A stretch of 64,000 bases of DNA from Streptomyces viridochromogenes (GTDB taxonomy: Bacteria; Actinomycetota; Actinomycetes; Streptomycetales; Streptomycetaceae), in NCBI RefSeq assembly GCF_001270495.1, contig NZ_LGUR01000200.1:1-64000 (forward strand), given 5' to 3'. Shown in pieces: positions 54,083-64,000 of this stretch. The stretch's first letter is position 1. Every line of letters begins with the position of its first letter. Under the pieces are notes generated by a model. The model had not been told where the DNA came from, searched no databases, and worked only from the letters and a program-made list of their open reading frames with translations. Made by a program: the position numbers and the translations under genes.

Positions 54083-54107
54083 AAATTTTGGAGCCATTGC
54101 AAAATTT
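54083..54107. promoter_or_regulatory. Operator-like inverted repeat between TetR and ABC genes
   Basis: AAATTTTG (54083-54090) and CAAAATTT (54100-54107) are perfect complements 9 bp apart, an AT-rich site in the 80-bp divergent region. It is well placed for one TetR dimer to shut both promoters. Confidence 0.75.
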
Positions 54108-54131
54108 AAGAGACTCTGTTTTTCTGGGGTC

Positions 54132-54914
54132 ATGCCCATCATCAGTACGGCCGGACTGGCCCGTACCTTCCAGACCAAGCTCGGCCCCGTCGAGGCCGTG
54201 CGCGGCATCGACCTGACCGTCCGCGAGGGCGAGATCCTCGGCTTCCTGGGCCCGAACGGGGCCGGCAAGACGACGACCCTGCGGATGCTGACGACCCTGC
54301 TGGCGCCCACCGGCGGCGCGGCCACCGTGGCCGGCCGCGATCTCGCGAACGACCCGGCAGGGGTGCGGCGGGCGTGCGGATACGTGGCCCAGTCGGGCGG
54401 GGTCGATCCGCAGATCACCGTGCGGGAGGAACTGGTCACCCAGGGCCGCCTGTACCGCCTACCGAAAACCCAAGCGAACGAGCGCGCCGGGGAGTTGGCC
54501 CGGGACCTGGGCCTCACCGACCTCCTCGACCGCAAGGCCGGCACCCTCTCCGGCGGCCAGCGGCGGCGCCTCGACATCGCGATGGCGCTCACGCACCGCC
54601 CGCAGGTCCTGTTCCTCGACGAGCCGACGACGGGCCTCGACCCCGGCAGCCGGGCCGACCTGTGGGACCTGATCCGGCGCCTGCGCGACGAGCACGGCAC
54701 CACGGTCTTCCTCACCACCCACTACCTCGACGAGGCCGACGCCCTCGCCGACCGTCTGGTCGTCGTCGACCGGGGCGTGGTCGTGGCGGAGGGCACCCCG
54801 AGCGCGCTGAAGCTGGAGTACGGCGGCTCGGTCGACGCCTCGCTCCAGGACACGTTCCTAGCCGTCACCGGCCGCAGTGCCGCGCCGGCCGACGCCGCCC
54901 CCGTAGCCGTATAG
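54132..54914 (+). CDS. DrrA-like ABC exporter ATP-binding protein
   Basis: Drug-exporter type ATPase of 260 aa. Walker A GFLGPNGAGKTTTLRML, signature AGTLSGGQRRRLDIAMAL, Walker B VLFLDEPTTGLDPGSR, H-loop TTHYLDEADALADR. The family includes daunorubicin DrrA. The ATG at 54132 has no strong ribosome site. The gene is paired with the permease 10 bp downstream and probably controlled by the divergent TetR protein. Substrate not known. Confidence 0.94.
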   Translation: MPIISTAGLARTFQTKLGPVEAVRGIDLTVREGEILGFLGPNGAGKTTTLRMLTTLLAPTGGAATVAGRDLANDPAGVRRACGYVAQSGGVDPQITVREELVTQGRLYRLPKTQANERAGELARDLGLTDLLDRKAGTLSGGQRRRLDIAMALTHRPQVLFLDEPTTGLDPGSRADLWDLIRRLRDEHGTTVFLTTHYLDEADALADRLVVVDRGVVVAEGTPSALKLEYGGSVDASLQDTFLAVTGRSAAPADAAPVAV

Positions 54915-54924
54915 GACGCCTCTG

Positions 54925-55674
54925 ATGCTGCTGCACGACACGGCCCTCATCTACGGCCGCTATCTCCGTCAGTCCCTGCGCTCCCGCTTCGCCCTGCTCT
55001 TCGGCGTGCTGATGCCGCTGCTCTATCTGCTCTTCTTCGGCCCGCTTCTCACCGACCTGCCGCTCGGCGGGCGCGGCAGCTCGTGGCAGGTGCTGGTGCC
55101 CGGACTGCTGCTCCAACTCGGCTTGTTCGGGGCGTCGTTCGCGGGCTTCTCGATCATCATCGAGCAGGGCCACGGGGTGGTGGAGCGCATGCGCGTGACG
55201 CCCGTCAGCCGCCTGGCGCTGCTGCTGGGCCGGGTGCTGCGCGACGCCACCGTGTTCGTCTTCCAGGCGGTGCTGCTGGTACTGGCCGCGCTGGTGATGG
55301 GGCTGCGGGCGCCCCTGCCCGGCGTCCTGATCGGCTTCGCGTTCGTCGCGCTGCTGACGGTGTCGCTGGCCTCTCTGTCGTACGCGCTCGCGATGAAGGT
55401 GCGCACCCCGCAGGAGTTCGGCCCGGCGATCAACGCCATGACGATGCCGATGATGCTGCTGTCGGGCCTGATGCTGCCGATGACACTGGGGCCCGCGTGG
55501 CTGGACGTCCTCTCCCACTTCGTGCCGTTCCGCTATCTGGTGGACGCGGTGCGGGACGCGTACGTCGGCTCGTACGCGACGGCGCACATGCTGTACGGCG
55601 GCCTGGTCGCGCTCGCCTTCACCGCACTGGCCGTGACAGTCGGCACACGCGTGTTCCGAACCGCCGGAGCGTAA
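54925..55674 (+). CDS. DrrB-like ABC exporter permease
   Basis: ABC-2 membrane subunit of 249 aa with six hydrophobic segments, from RSRFALLFGVLMPLLYLLFFGPLL to LVALAFTALAVTVGTRVF. RMRVTPVSRLALLLGRVLRD and the segment FGPAINAMTMPMMLLSGLMLPM are typical of DrrB-like permeases. It starts at ATG 54925, 10 bp after the ATPase, and completes an efflux unit. A possible promoter for the next gene overlaps its end. Confidence 0.93.
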   Translation: MLLHDTALIYGRYLRQSLRSRFALLFGVLMPLLYLLFFGPLLTDLPLGGRGSSWQVLVPGLLLQLGLFGASFAGFSIIIEQGHGVVERMRVTPVSRLALLLGRVLRDATVFVFQAVLLVLAALVMGLRAPLPGVLIGFAFVALLTVSLASLSYALAMKVRTPQEFGPAINAMTMPMMLLSGLMLPMTLGPAWLDVLSHFVPFRYLVDAVRDAYVGSYATAHMLYGGLVALAFTALAVTVGTRVFRTAGA

Positions 55675-55687
55675 CTACGCTGGCCAC

Positions 55688-56260
55688 ATGGTCAATCTGA
55701 CGCGCATCTACACCAGGACCGGCGACCAGGGCACCACCGCCCTCGGCGACATGAGCCGGGTCGCCAAGACCGATCTGCGGATCTCGGCGTACGCCGACGC
55801 CAACGAGGCGAACGCGGTGATCGGCACGGCGATCGCGCTGGGCGGGCTGGAGGAGGAGATCGTCAAGGTCCTCACCCGGGTGCAGAACGACCTGTTCGAC
55901 GTGGGTGCGGACCTGTCGACGCCGGTGGTGGAGAACCCGGAGTTCCCGCCGCTGCGGGTCGAGCAGTTCTACATCGACAAGCTGGAGGCGGACTGCGACC
56001 ACTTCAACGAGCAGCTGGAGAAGCTGCGGTCGTTCATCCTGCCGGGGGGTACACCGGGTGCGGCCCTGCTGCACCAGGCCTGCACGGTCGTCCGCCGGGC
56101 GGAGCGCTCGACGTGGGCTGCGCTGGAGGTGCACGGCGAGGTGATGAACCCGCTGACGGCGACGTACCTCAACCGCCTGTCCGACCTGCTCTTCATCCTG
56201 GCGAGGACGGCGAACAAGGCGGTCGGGGACGTGCTGTGGGTGCCGGGCGGGGAACGCTAG
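55688..56260 (+). CDS. Cob(I)alamin adenosyltransferase, PduO type
   Basis: ATP:cob(I)alamin adenosyltransferase of 190 aa that makes adenosylcobalamin, the coenzyme of IcmA and methylmalonyl-CoA mutase. The ATP-binding N-terminus RIYTRTGDQGTTALGDMSRVAKTD, RVQNDLFDVGADLSTP, and the C-terminal RRAERSTWAALE and TYLNRLSDLLFILARTANK are characteristic. TACGCT six nt upstream of the ATG at 55688 and absence of a ribosome site suggest a leaderless transcript separate from the exporter genes. Confidence 0.95.
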   Translation: MVNLTRIYTRTGDQGTTALGDMSRVAKTDLRISAYADANEANAVIGTAIALGGLEEEIVKVLTRVQNDLFDVGADLSTPVVENPEFPPLRVEQFYIDKLEADCDHFNEQLEKLRSFILPGGTPGAALLHQACTVVRRAERSTWAALEVHGEVMNPLTATYLNRLSDLLFILARTANKAVGDVLWVPGGER

Positions 56261-56312
56261 CCGCTCCGCGGGAGTGCTGGTGCCGCGAATCGGGCGGCTG
56301 TCGTCCGCAGGT

Positions 56313-56365
56313 GCGTCGTGGCTGGTCGCGCACAAGCGGCGGAGCCGCAAAGCCACGCAGCCCCC
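56313..56365. repeat. Short dispersed intergenic element (copy 2)
   Basis: CGTCGTGGCTGGTCGCG, then the GCGGC-GGA-GCCGC hairpin and a C-rich run, in the same order as the element at 18979-19045. It lies between two convergent genes and is non-coding. Confidence 0.55.
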
Positions 56366-56384
56366 ACCGCTTTCGTCGCCGGGC

Positions 56385-56972
56385 TCATGACCGGACATGC
56401 TCCTTGTCAGCCGTGAGCCGGGACTCCTCCTCGGCGCCGGCGGGGGCCTTCTTCGGCCAGATCCAGTACCCCAGGGCGATCAGGCCGTAGATGCCGACCG
56501 TGCGGATCGCCACCCACTGGAAGGCCCGCAGGGAGCTGACGTCCCCCGAGTCGCCCACGTACCAGACCGCGAGTTGGAGCAGCCCGAGGGCCACCGCTCC
56601 CCCGACCACTGCCCGTAGCCACAGCTTCGCCTCGTGCCGGGCGCGGGCGCGGCCGTAGCGGGGCGGCTTCCGCGGGGGCGGGGCGCCGCCCAGGCGGTGG
56701 GCGGCGTGGCCGTCGAGCCAGCGGATCGTGTAGTGGCCGAAGGCGACGGTGTAGCCGATGTAGAGCGCCGCCACGCCGTGCTCCCAGCTCGGCTCGGCGC
56801 CGTTCTTCAGGTCGATCGCCGTCGCGACGAACAGGACCAGCTCCAGCACCGGCTCGCACAGCAGCAGCACCACGCTGGTACGGCGCCACTTCAGCAGGTA
56901 GCGGACGGCGAGGCCCAGGGCCAGCAGCACCCAGAAGCCCACTTCGCAGGCGATGATCAACGCGACGATCAC
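56385..56972 (-). CDS. Conserved membrane protein, 195 aa
   Basis: Integral membrane protein with about five hydrophobic segments: 1-25 (VIVALIIACEVGFWVLLALGLAV), 34-53 (VVLLLCEPVLELVLFVATAI), 68-85, 120-140 (AVVGGAVALGLLQLAVWYV) and 152-172 (VAIRTVGIYGLIALGYWIW). There is a basic cytoplasmic loop around 95-115 (PPPRKPPRYGRARARHE). The GTG at 56972 has GAGGAG upstream. It is divergent from the NarL-type kinase gene. Function unknown. Confidence 0.85.
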   Translation of the reverse strand: MIVALIIACEVGFWVLLALGLAVRYLLKWRRTSVVLLLCEPVLELVLFVATAIDLKNGAEPSWEHGVAALYIGYTVAFGHYTIRWLDGHAAHRLGGAPPPRKPPRYGRARARHEAKLWLRAVVGGAVALGLLQLAVWYVGDSGDVSSLRAFQWVAIRTVGIYGLIALGYWIWPKKAPAGAEEESRLTADKEHVRS

Positions 56973-57133
56973 GGCACGCTCCTCACAGCGGAATCGGTCA
57001 CCCCTCCAGGCTCCCGTCGGGATGCGCCGCTTTCGTCGTCGGCGCTGACGAACTCGCGGTACATCGAAAGATGCAGTCCAGGACCCTCCCCCGGAATCAG
57101 GCGTCGGCCACGGCCACCGTGTTGGATGGAGTC

Positions 57134-58321
57134 ATGGCCCTCCCCCGCCCGCACCGTTTCGACGTGTACATCGCCATCGGCGGGCTGCTCGGCGGCCTGC
57201 TGCTGGTGGGCATCGGCCTGGCCACGCGGACCGCCAGGGACCCGATCACGCTCTTCGACGGCCCCTGGCCGATCCTGGTGCCGCTCACCGTGATGGCCGG
57301 CTGCGAGCTGCTGCGCCGGGCGGCCCCCCGCTCGGCCCTGCTGATCGGTACGCCCGCGATCTGCGCGGACGTCTTCACCCAGGGCAGCCTGGCCACGGTC
57401 CTGATGTTCACCGACCTCGTCTACGCGGCCGTGCTCTACGGCCCGCTCGCCTCGGCCCGCCGGATCCAGTGGATCACCGGCCTGCTCACGGTGGCCGGAA
57501 CGCTGGTGCCGTTCGCGGTGTGGCGCGTCCCGGAGGCGCTGCTGATCGGCGTGGTCGTCGGTGTCGTGGCGTACGCGCCCGCCTCCACCGGCTGGATCGT
57601 CCGCAACCACCGGGATGCCGCCGAGGCCGCCCGGCTGCGCGCCGAACAGACCGCGCTGCTGGCCGAGATGGACCGCACGCAGGCCATCACCTCGGAACGC
57701 GCCCGCATGGCACGCGAGTTGCACGACATGGTCGCCAACCACCTCTCCGCCATCGCCATCCACTCCACGGCCGCGCTCTCCCTCGACGACCCGAAGACCT
57801 CCCAGGAGGCCCTCGCGGTCATCCGTGAGAACAGCGTCGAAGGGCTTGCCGAGATGCGCCGGCTCATCGGCATCCTGCGTGACTCCAGCGGCGACACCGA
57901 GCCGGTCGCCGCACCCACGCTCGACGGCCTCGACGCGCTGGTCGAAGGCGCCCGCACCAACGGCCTCGACGTCCACCTCGACGCGGAACCCCGCGGCGTC
58001 CCCACCCCGGTCGAACTCGCCGCCTACCGCATCGTCCAGGAGGCCCTGACCAACGCCCTCAAGCACGCCTCCCCCGGCCGGGTCACGGTCGCGCTCGCTC
58101 AGCGCGGGGGCTGCCTCACCGTCACCGTGACCAGCCCGTTCGGCGACCGTGACGGGCCGCGCGCGCCCGGCTCCGGCGCCGGGCTGGTCGGGATGCGGGA
58201 GCGGGTCGAGCTGCTGGGCGGCGCGTTCGAGGCCGGTCCCGCCGGCGACCCGGACTCTGCGGACGGCAAGATCTGGGTGGTACGCGCCACGCTGCCGCTG
58301 ACCGAAGGAGACCACGCATGA
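57134..58321 (+). CDS. NarL-type sensor histidine kinase
   Basis: Membrane histidine kinase of 395 aa. Five or six N-terminal hydrophobic segments (about 12-160) form the sensor without a large external domain. Then the HisKA_3 block ERARMARELHDMVANHLSAIAIHS with the phospho-acceptor His, and an ATPase domain with EALTNALKHA and SGAGLVGMRERVELLGG. The ATG at 57134 has TGGAG upstream. The stop overlaps the response regulator by 4 bp (ATGA). The signal is unknown; the membrane-embedded sensor suggests an envelope cue. Confidence 0.93.
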   Translation: MALPRPHRFDVYIAIGGLLGGLLLVGIGLATRTARDPITLFDGPWPILVPLTVMAGCELLRRAAPRSALLIGTPAICADVFTQGSLATVLMFTDLVYAAVLYGPLASARRIQWITGLLTVAGTLVPFAVWRVPEALLIGVVVGVVAYAPASTGWIVRNHRDAAEAARLRAEQTALLAEMDRTQAITSERARMARELHDMVANHLSAIAIHSTAALSLDDPKTSQEALAVIRENSVEGLAEMRRLIGILRDSSGDTEPVAAPTLDGLDALVEGARTNGLDVHLDAEPRGVPTPVELAAYRIVQEALTNALKHASPGRVTVALAQRGGCLTVTVTSPFGDRDGPRAPGSGAGLVGMRERVELLGGAFEAGPAGDPDSADGKIWVVRATLPLTEGDHA

Positions 58322-58959
58322 TCCGTGTCCTCGTCGCCGAGGACCAGTCCGCCGTCCGCGCCGGGCTCGTCCTCATCCTGCGCAGCGCGCCCGACATCGA
58401 GGTGGTCGGCGAGGCGGCGGACGGCGAGCAGGCGGTGGCCATAGCACGCGAACTGCGGCCGGACCTGGTGCTGATGGACGTACAGATGCCTCGCCTGGAC
58501 GGGGTGTCGGCGACGCGGCAGGTGGTCGCGGAGCGGCTGGCCGACGTCCTCGTACTCACCACCTTCGACCTCGACGAGTACGTGTTCGGGGCACTGCGCG
58601 CCGGGGCGTCCGGCTTCCTGCTCAAGAACACCGAGGCCAAGGACCTGCTGGCGGCGGTGCGCACGGTGGCGCGCGGCGAGGGCCTCATCGCCCCGGCCGT
58701 CACCCGGCGCCTGATCGCCGAGTTCGCCGCGAAGCCCGTACGGGAGCCGACGGCCGACCCGTCCGTGCTGGACAGTCTCACGCGCCGCGAACGCGAGGTG
58801 CTGTCGTGCCTCGGCGAGGGCCTGTCCAACGCCGACATCGCGGCCCGGCTCGACATGGCCGAGGCGACGGTGAAGACCCACGTCAGCCGTCTGCTGGGGA
58901 AGCTCGAACTGCGCAGCCGGGTGCAAGCGGCCGTACTGGCGCAGGAGTTGGGGATCTAG
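58318..58959 (+). CDS. NarL/LuxR-family response regulator
   Basis: Response regulator of 213 aa. Receiver 1-about 120 with phospho-Asp in LVLMDVQMPRLDG and Lys in GFLLKNTEAKDLL. LuxR-type HTH at about 148-205 (LTRREREVLSCLGEGLSNADIAARLDMAEATVKTHVSRLLGKL). Coupled to the kinase. The next gene downstream on the same strand is chitinase chiC; in S. coelicolor some chitinase genes are linked to two-component systems, so a link is possible but unproved here. Confidence 0.94.
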   Translation: MIRVLVAEDQSAVRAGLVLILRSAPDIEVVGEAADGEQAVAIARELRPDLVLMDVQMPRLDGVSATRQVVAERLADVLVLTTFDLDEYVFGALRAGASGFLLKNTEAKDLLAAVRTVARGEGLIAPAVTRRLIAEFAAKPVREPTADPSVLDSLTRREREVLSCLGEGLSNADIAARLDMAEATVKTHVSRLLGKLELRSRVQAAVLAQELGI

Positions 58960-58985
58960 GGTCCGGGGCCTGCCGTATACGAGAG

Positions 58986-59027
58986 TGGTCCAGACCTATT
59001 GACCCGTGGTCCAGACCTTTCTATTCT
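58986..59027 (+). promoter_or_regulatory. chiC promoter with two DasR-like sites
   Basis: TTGACC (58999) and TATTCT (59022) form a vegetative-type promoter with 17-bp spacing. The 12-bp direct repeat TGGTCCAGACCT occurs at 58986-58997 and 59007-59018, flanking and overlapping the -35. Each copy matches the DasR consensus TGGTCTAGACCA at 10 of 12 positions, so repression relieved by amino sugars is expected. Confidence 0.85.
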
Positions 59028-59085
59028 CGCGGCACCGTGGGCGTGAAGGCTCAGTCACGCCCCCAACTCCCCGAGGAGGCGCAGC

Positions 59086-60909
<1,824 letters not shown>

Positions 60910-60935
60910 CGGACGTACCCAGCGACACAGACGTA

Positions 60936-61382
60936 CTAGGCCACATTGACGCGCTGACCGGGCGGGGCTGCCTCAAGCCACGCGAGGAAACCGGTCAGCG
61001 CGTCTTCGCTCATGGCGAGTTCGAGGCGCGTGCCCCGGTGCAGACAGGTGAGGATCACCGCGTCGGAGAGCAGCGCCAGCTCCTCCTCGCCGTCGGGAAC
61101 CCGGCGGCCGACCACCTCGATGGCGGAGCGTTCCAGGATGCGGCGCGGGCGGTAGGCGTAGGAGAAGACGCGGTACCACTCGATGCGGTCGCCGTTGTAG
61201 CGGGCGACGCCGTAGCTCCAGCCCTTGCCGTTGGGGTCGGGTTTCTCCGGCAGGTCCCAGCGCAGGGAACAGTCGAAGGTGCCGCCCGAGCGCTGGATGA
61301 GTCTGCGGCGCAGGCCGAAGACGAACAATCCCAGCACCACGAGGGCGACGACGATTCCGCACACAGTCAGAGCGAGGACCAT
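60936..61382 (-). CDS. DUF2550 membrane-anchored protein
   Basis: Protein of about 148 aa with one N-terminal membrane helix (MVLALTVCGIVVALVVLGLFVFGL) followed by a basic stop-transfer (RRRLIQRSG) and a cytoplasmic domain (GGTFDCSLRWDLP, WSYGVARYNGDRIEWYRVFSYAYRPRRILERS). This is the DUF2550 layout conserved next to the atp operon in actinobacteria. The ATG at 61382 has AGGAGG 9 nt upstream; a GTG two codons earlier is the alternative. Function unknown. Confidence 0.86.
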   Translation of the reverse strand: MVLALTVCGIVVALVVLGLFVFGLRRRLIQRSGGTFDCSLRWDLPEKPDPNGKGWSYGVARYNGDRIEWYRVFSYAYRPRRILERSAIEVVGRRVPDGEEELALLSDAVILTCLHRGTRLELAMSEDALTGFLAWLEAAPPGQRVNVA

Positions 61383-61438
61383 CGGCACCGACCTCCTCGT
61401 CTCCTAGGTAACGGAACGGAAAAAACTTCCATATCTGC

Positions 61439-61486
61439 CTCAGCCGCGACCGGCACCGGATTGCTCCGGTCCCAGCCGCGGCTGAG
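61439..61486 (-). terminator. Composite hairpin, atp operon terminator
   Basis: Outer arms CTCAGCCGCG/CGCGGCTGAG (61439-61448, 61477-61486) enclose an inner ACCGGA/TCCGGT stem with a 4-nt loop. It lies 59 bp after the atpC stop in the direction of transcription, and before the DUF2550 gene. Confidence 0.75.
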
Positions 61487-61544
61487 TGACGTCATCGCGT
61501 GCGCTCCCCCAGAGCCTAAAGGGCTCGGGAGGTGACCTTGGGGG

Positions 61545-61919
61545 TCAGCGCGCCGTCGCCGCCCGCAGGCGGACCTCCGCGCGGCGCTCGGCGGACGCGT
61601 CGTCGTCCCCCTTCGCGCGCTCGAGTGCCCGCTCCGCGCGCTGGACATCGATCTCGTCCGAAAGCTCGGCGATCTCGGCCAGCAGCGACAGCTTGTCGTC
61701 CGCGAAGGAGATGAAACCGCCGTGCACCGCGGCGATGACGGTTCCACCTTCACTCGTACGGATGGTCACCGGGCCCGATTCCAGCACACCGAGCAGCGGC
61801 TGGTGACCGGGCATGACGCCGATGTCGCCGGACGTGGTGCGCGCGACGACCAGGGTGGCCTGGCCCGACCAGACCTCACGGTCGGCGGCGACCAGCGCGA
61901 CGTGCAGCTCAGCAGCCAA
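61545..61919 (-). CDS. atpC: ATP synthase epsilon subunit
   Basis: Epsilon subunit of 124 aa of the F1 ATP synthase, on the central rotor stalk. Beta-sandwich 1-85 (AAELHVALVAADREVWSGQATLVVARTTSGDIGVMPGHQPLLGVL), with the C-terminal helical hairpin from about 90 (SDEIDVQRAERALERAKGD). The start is a TTG at 61919 with GAGGAG upstream; the longer frame to 62021 crosses a hairpin and is not coding. Last gene of the atp operon. Confidence 0.95.
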   Translation of the reverse strand: MAAELHVALVAADREVWSGQATLVVARTTSGDIGVMPGHQPLLGVLESGPVTIRTSEGGTVIAAVHGGFISFADDKLSLLAEIAELSDEIDVQRAERALERAKGDDDASAERRAEVRLRAATAR

Positions 61920-61986
61920 GGTGGCTCCTCGGGTCACCACCCGGCGGTTCTGCCGGGTGTTGGTTACAAGTCTAGTAGGCGTGAGA

Positions 61987-62015
61987 GAGGGGGCGGGACG
62001 AACCCCCGCCCCCTC
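61987..62015 (-). terminator. Hairpin between atpD and atpC
   Basis: GAGGGGGCGGG (61987-61997) and its complement (62005-62015) form an 11-bp stem with a 7-nt loop, 36 bp after the atpD stop and within the 131-bp gap before atpC. It is a likely partial terminator or mRNA 3' stabiliser that sets subunit ratio. Confidence 0.65.
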
Positions 62016-62050
62016 CGTCAAGAGCTCAATGGCTCAAGAGCACCGGTGCG

Positions 62051-64000
<1,950 letters not shown>

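Overview
The window is a high-GC Streptomyces chromosome segment. This rests on the G/C-ending codons, frequent GTG/TTG starts, overlapping ATGA/GTGA stop-start junctions, the Streptomyces-specific polarity proteins Scy and FilP, a coenzyme-B12-dependent isobutyryl-CoA mutase, a DasR-type chitinase promoter, and a whiE-type aromatic polyketide cluster. Most of the gene order matches, from memory, the conserved core around the S. coelicolor atp operon; that match was not computed here.

Layout. (1) 1-7.4 kb: an HTH regulator, then central carbon genes pfkA, pta-ackA (translationally coupled) and pyk. (2) 7.4-10.3 kb: an operon of unknown function encoding an exported DUF6230 protein, a DUF6114 membrane protein and a Ser/Pro/Ala-rich exported protein. 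(3) 10.9-15.5 kb: a thioredoxin-like CnoX/YbbN protein, a TetR regulator, icmA with a perfect 24-bp palindrome at its start, a DUF3817 membrane protein and a MarR regulator. (4) 15.5-25.4 kb: a type II polyketide cluster of spore-pigment (whiE) type. A seven-gene coupled operon (SchA/CurD protein, cupin, KS, CLF, ACP, aromatase, cyclase) converges on a group made of an FAD hydroxylase, an amidohydrolase-type putative decarboxylase, an atypical P450 and a second SchA/CurD protein. (5) 25.9-29.4 kb: a second DUF3817 gene, an MTH1187 protein, three tandem AIM24 paralogues and a MarR regulator. (6) 29.4-36.6 kb: an OmpR-type two-component system divergent from an Asp-rich PepSY protein, an MFS transporter, then meaB, a thiolase and methylmalonyl-CoA epimerase. 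(7) 36.8-45.9 kb: scy and filP (tip growth), followed by two ABC-2 exporter pairs. (8) 45.9-56.3 kb: a zinc-motif protein, an LLM oxidoreductase, nucS mismatch repair, a large P-loop protein with a Thr/Pro/Asp tail, a STAS protein, hydroxybutyryl-CoA dehydrogenase, TetR plus a DrrAB-like exporter, and cobalamin adenosyltransferase. (9) 56.4-64 kb: a membrane protein, a NarL-type two-component system, chitinase chiC, a DUF2550 protein and the distal end of the atp operon (atpG partial, atpD, atpC).

How the genes fit together. IcmA, MeaB, the thiolase, the epimerase, hydroxybutyryl-CoA dehydrogenase and cobalamin adenosyltransferase all act in acyl-CoA interconversion or B12 supply, which would feed polyketide precursors. 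The pigment cluster sits between two related DUF3817 genes, suggesting it was placed into an otherwise conserved neighbourhood. The best candidates for under-described biology are the expanded pigment cluster, the DUF6230/DUF6114 surface operon, the AIM24 triplet, the Asp-rich PepSY two-component module and the P-loop protein with the repetitive tail.
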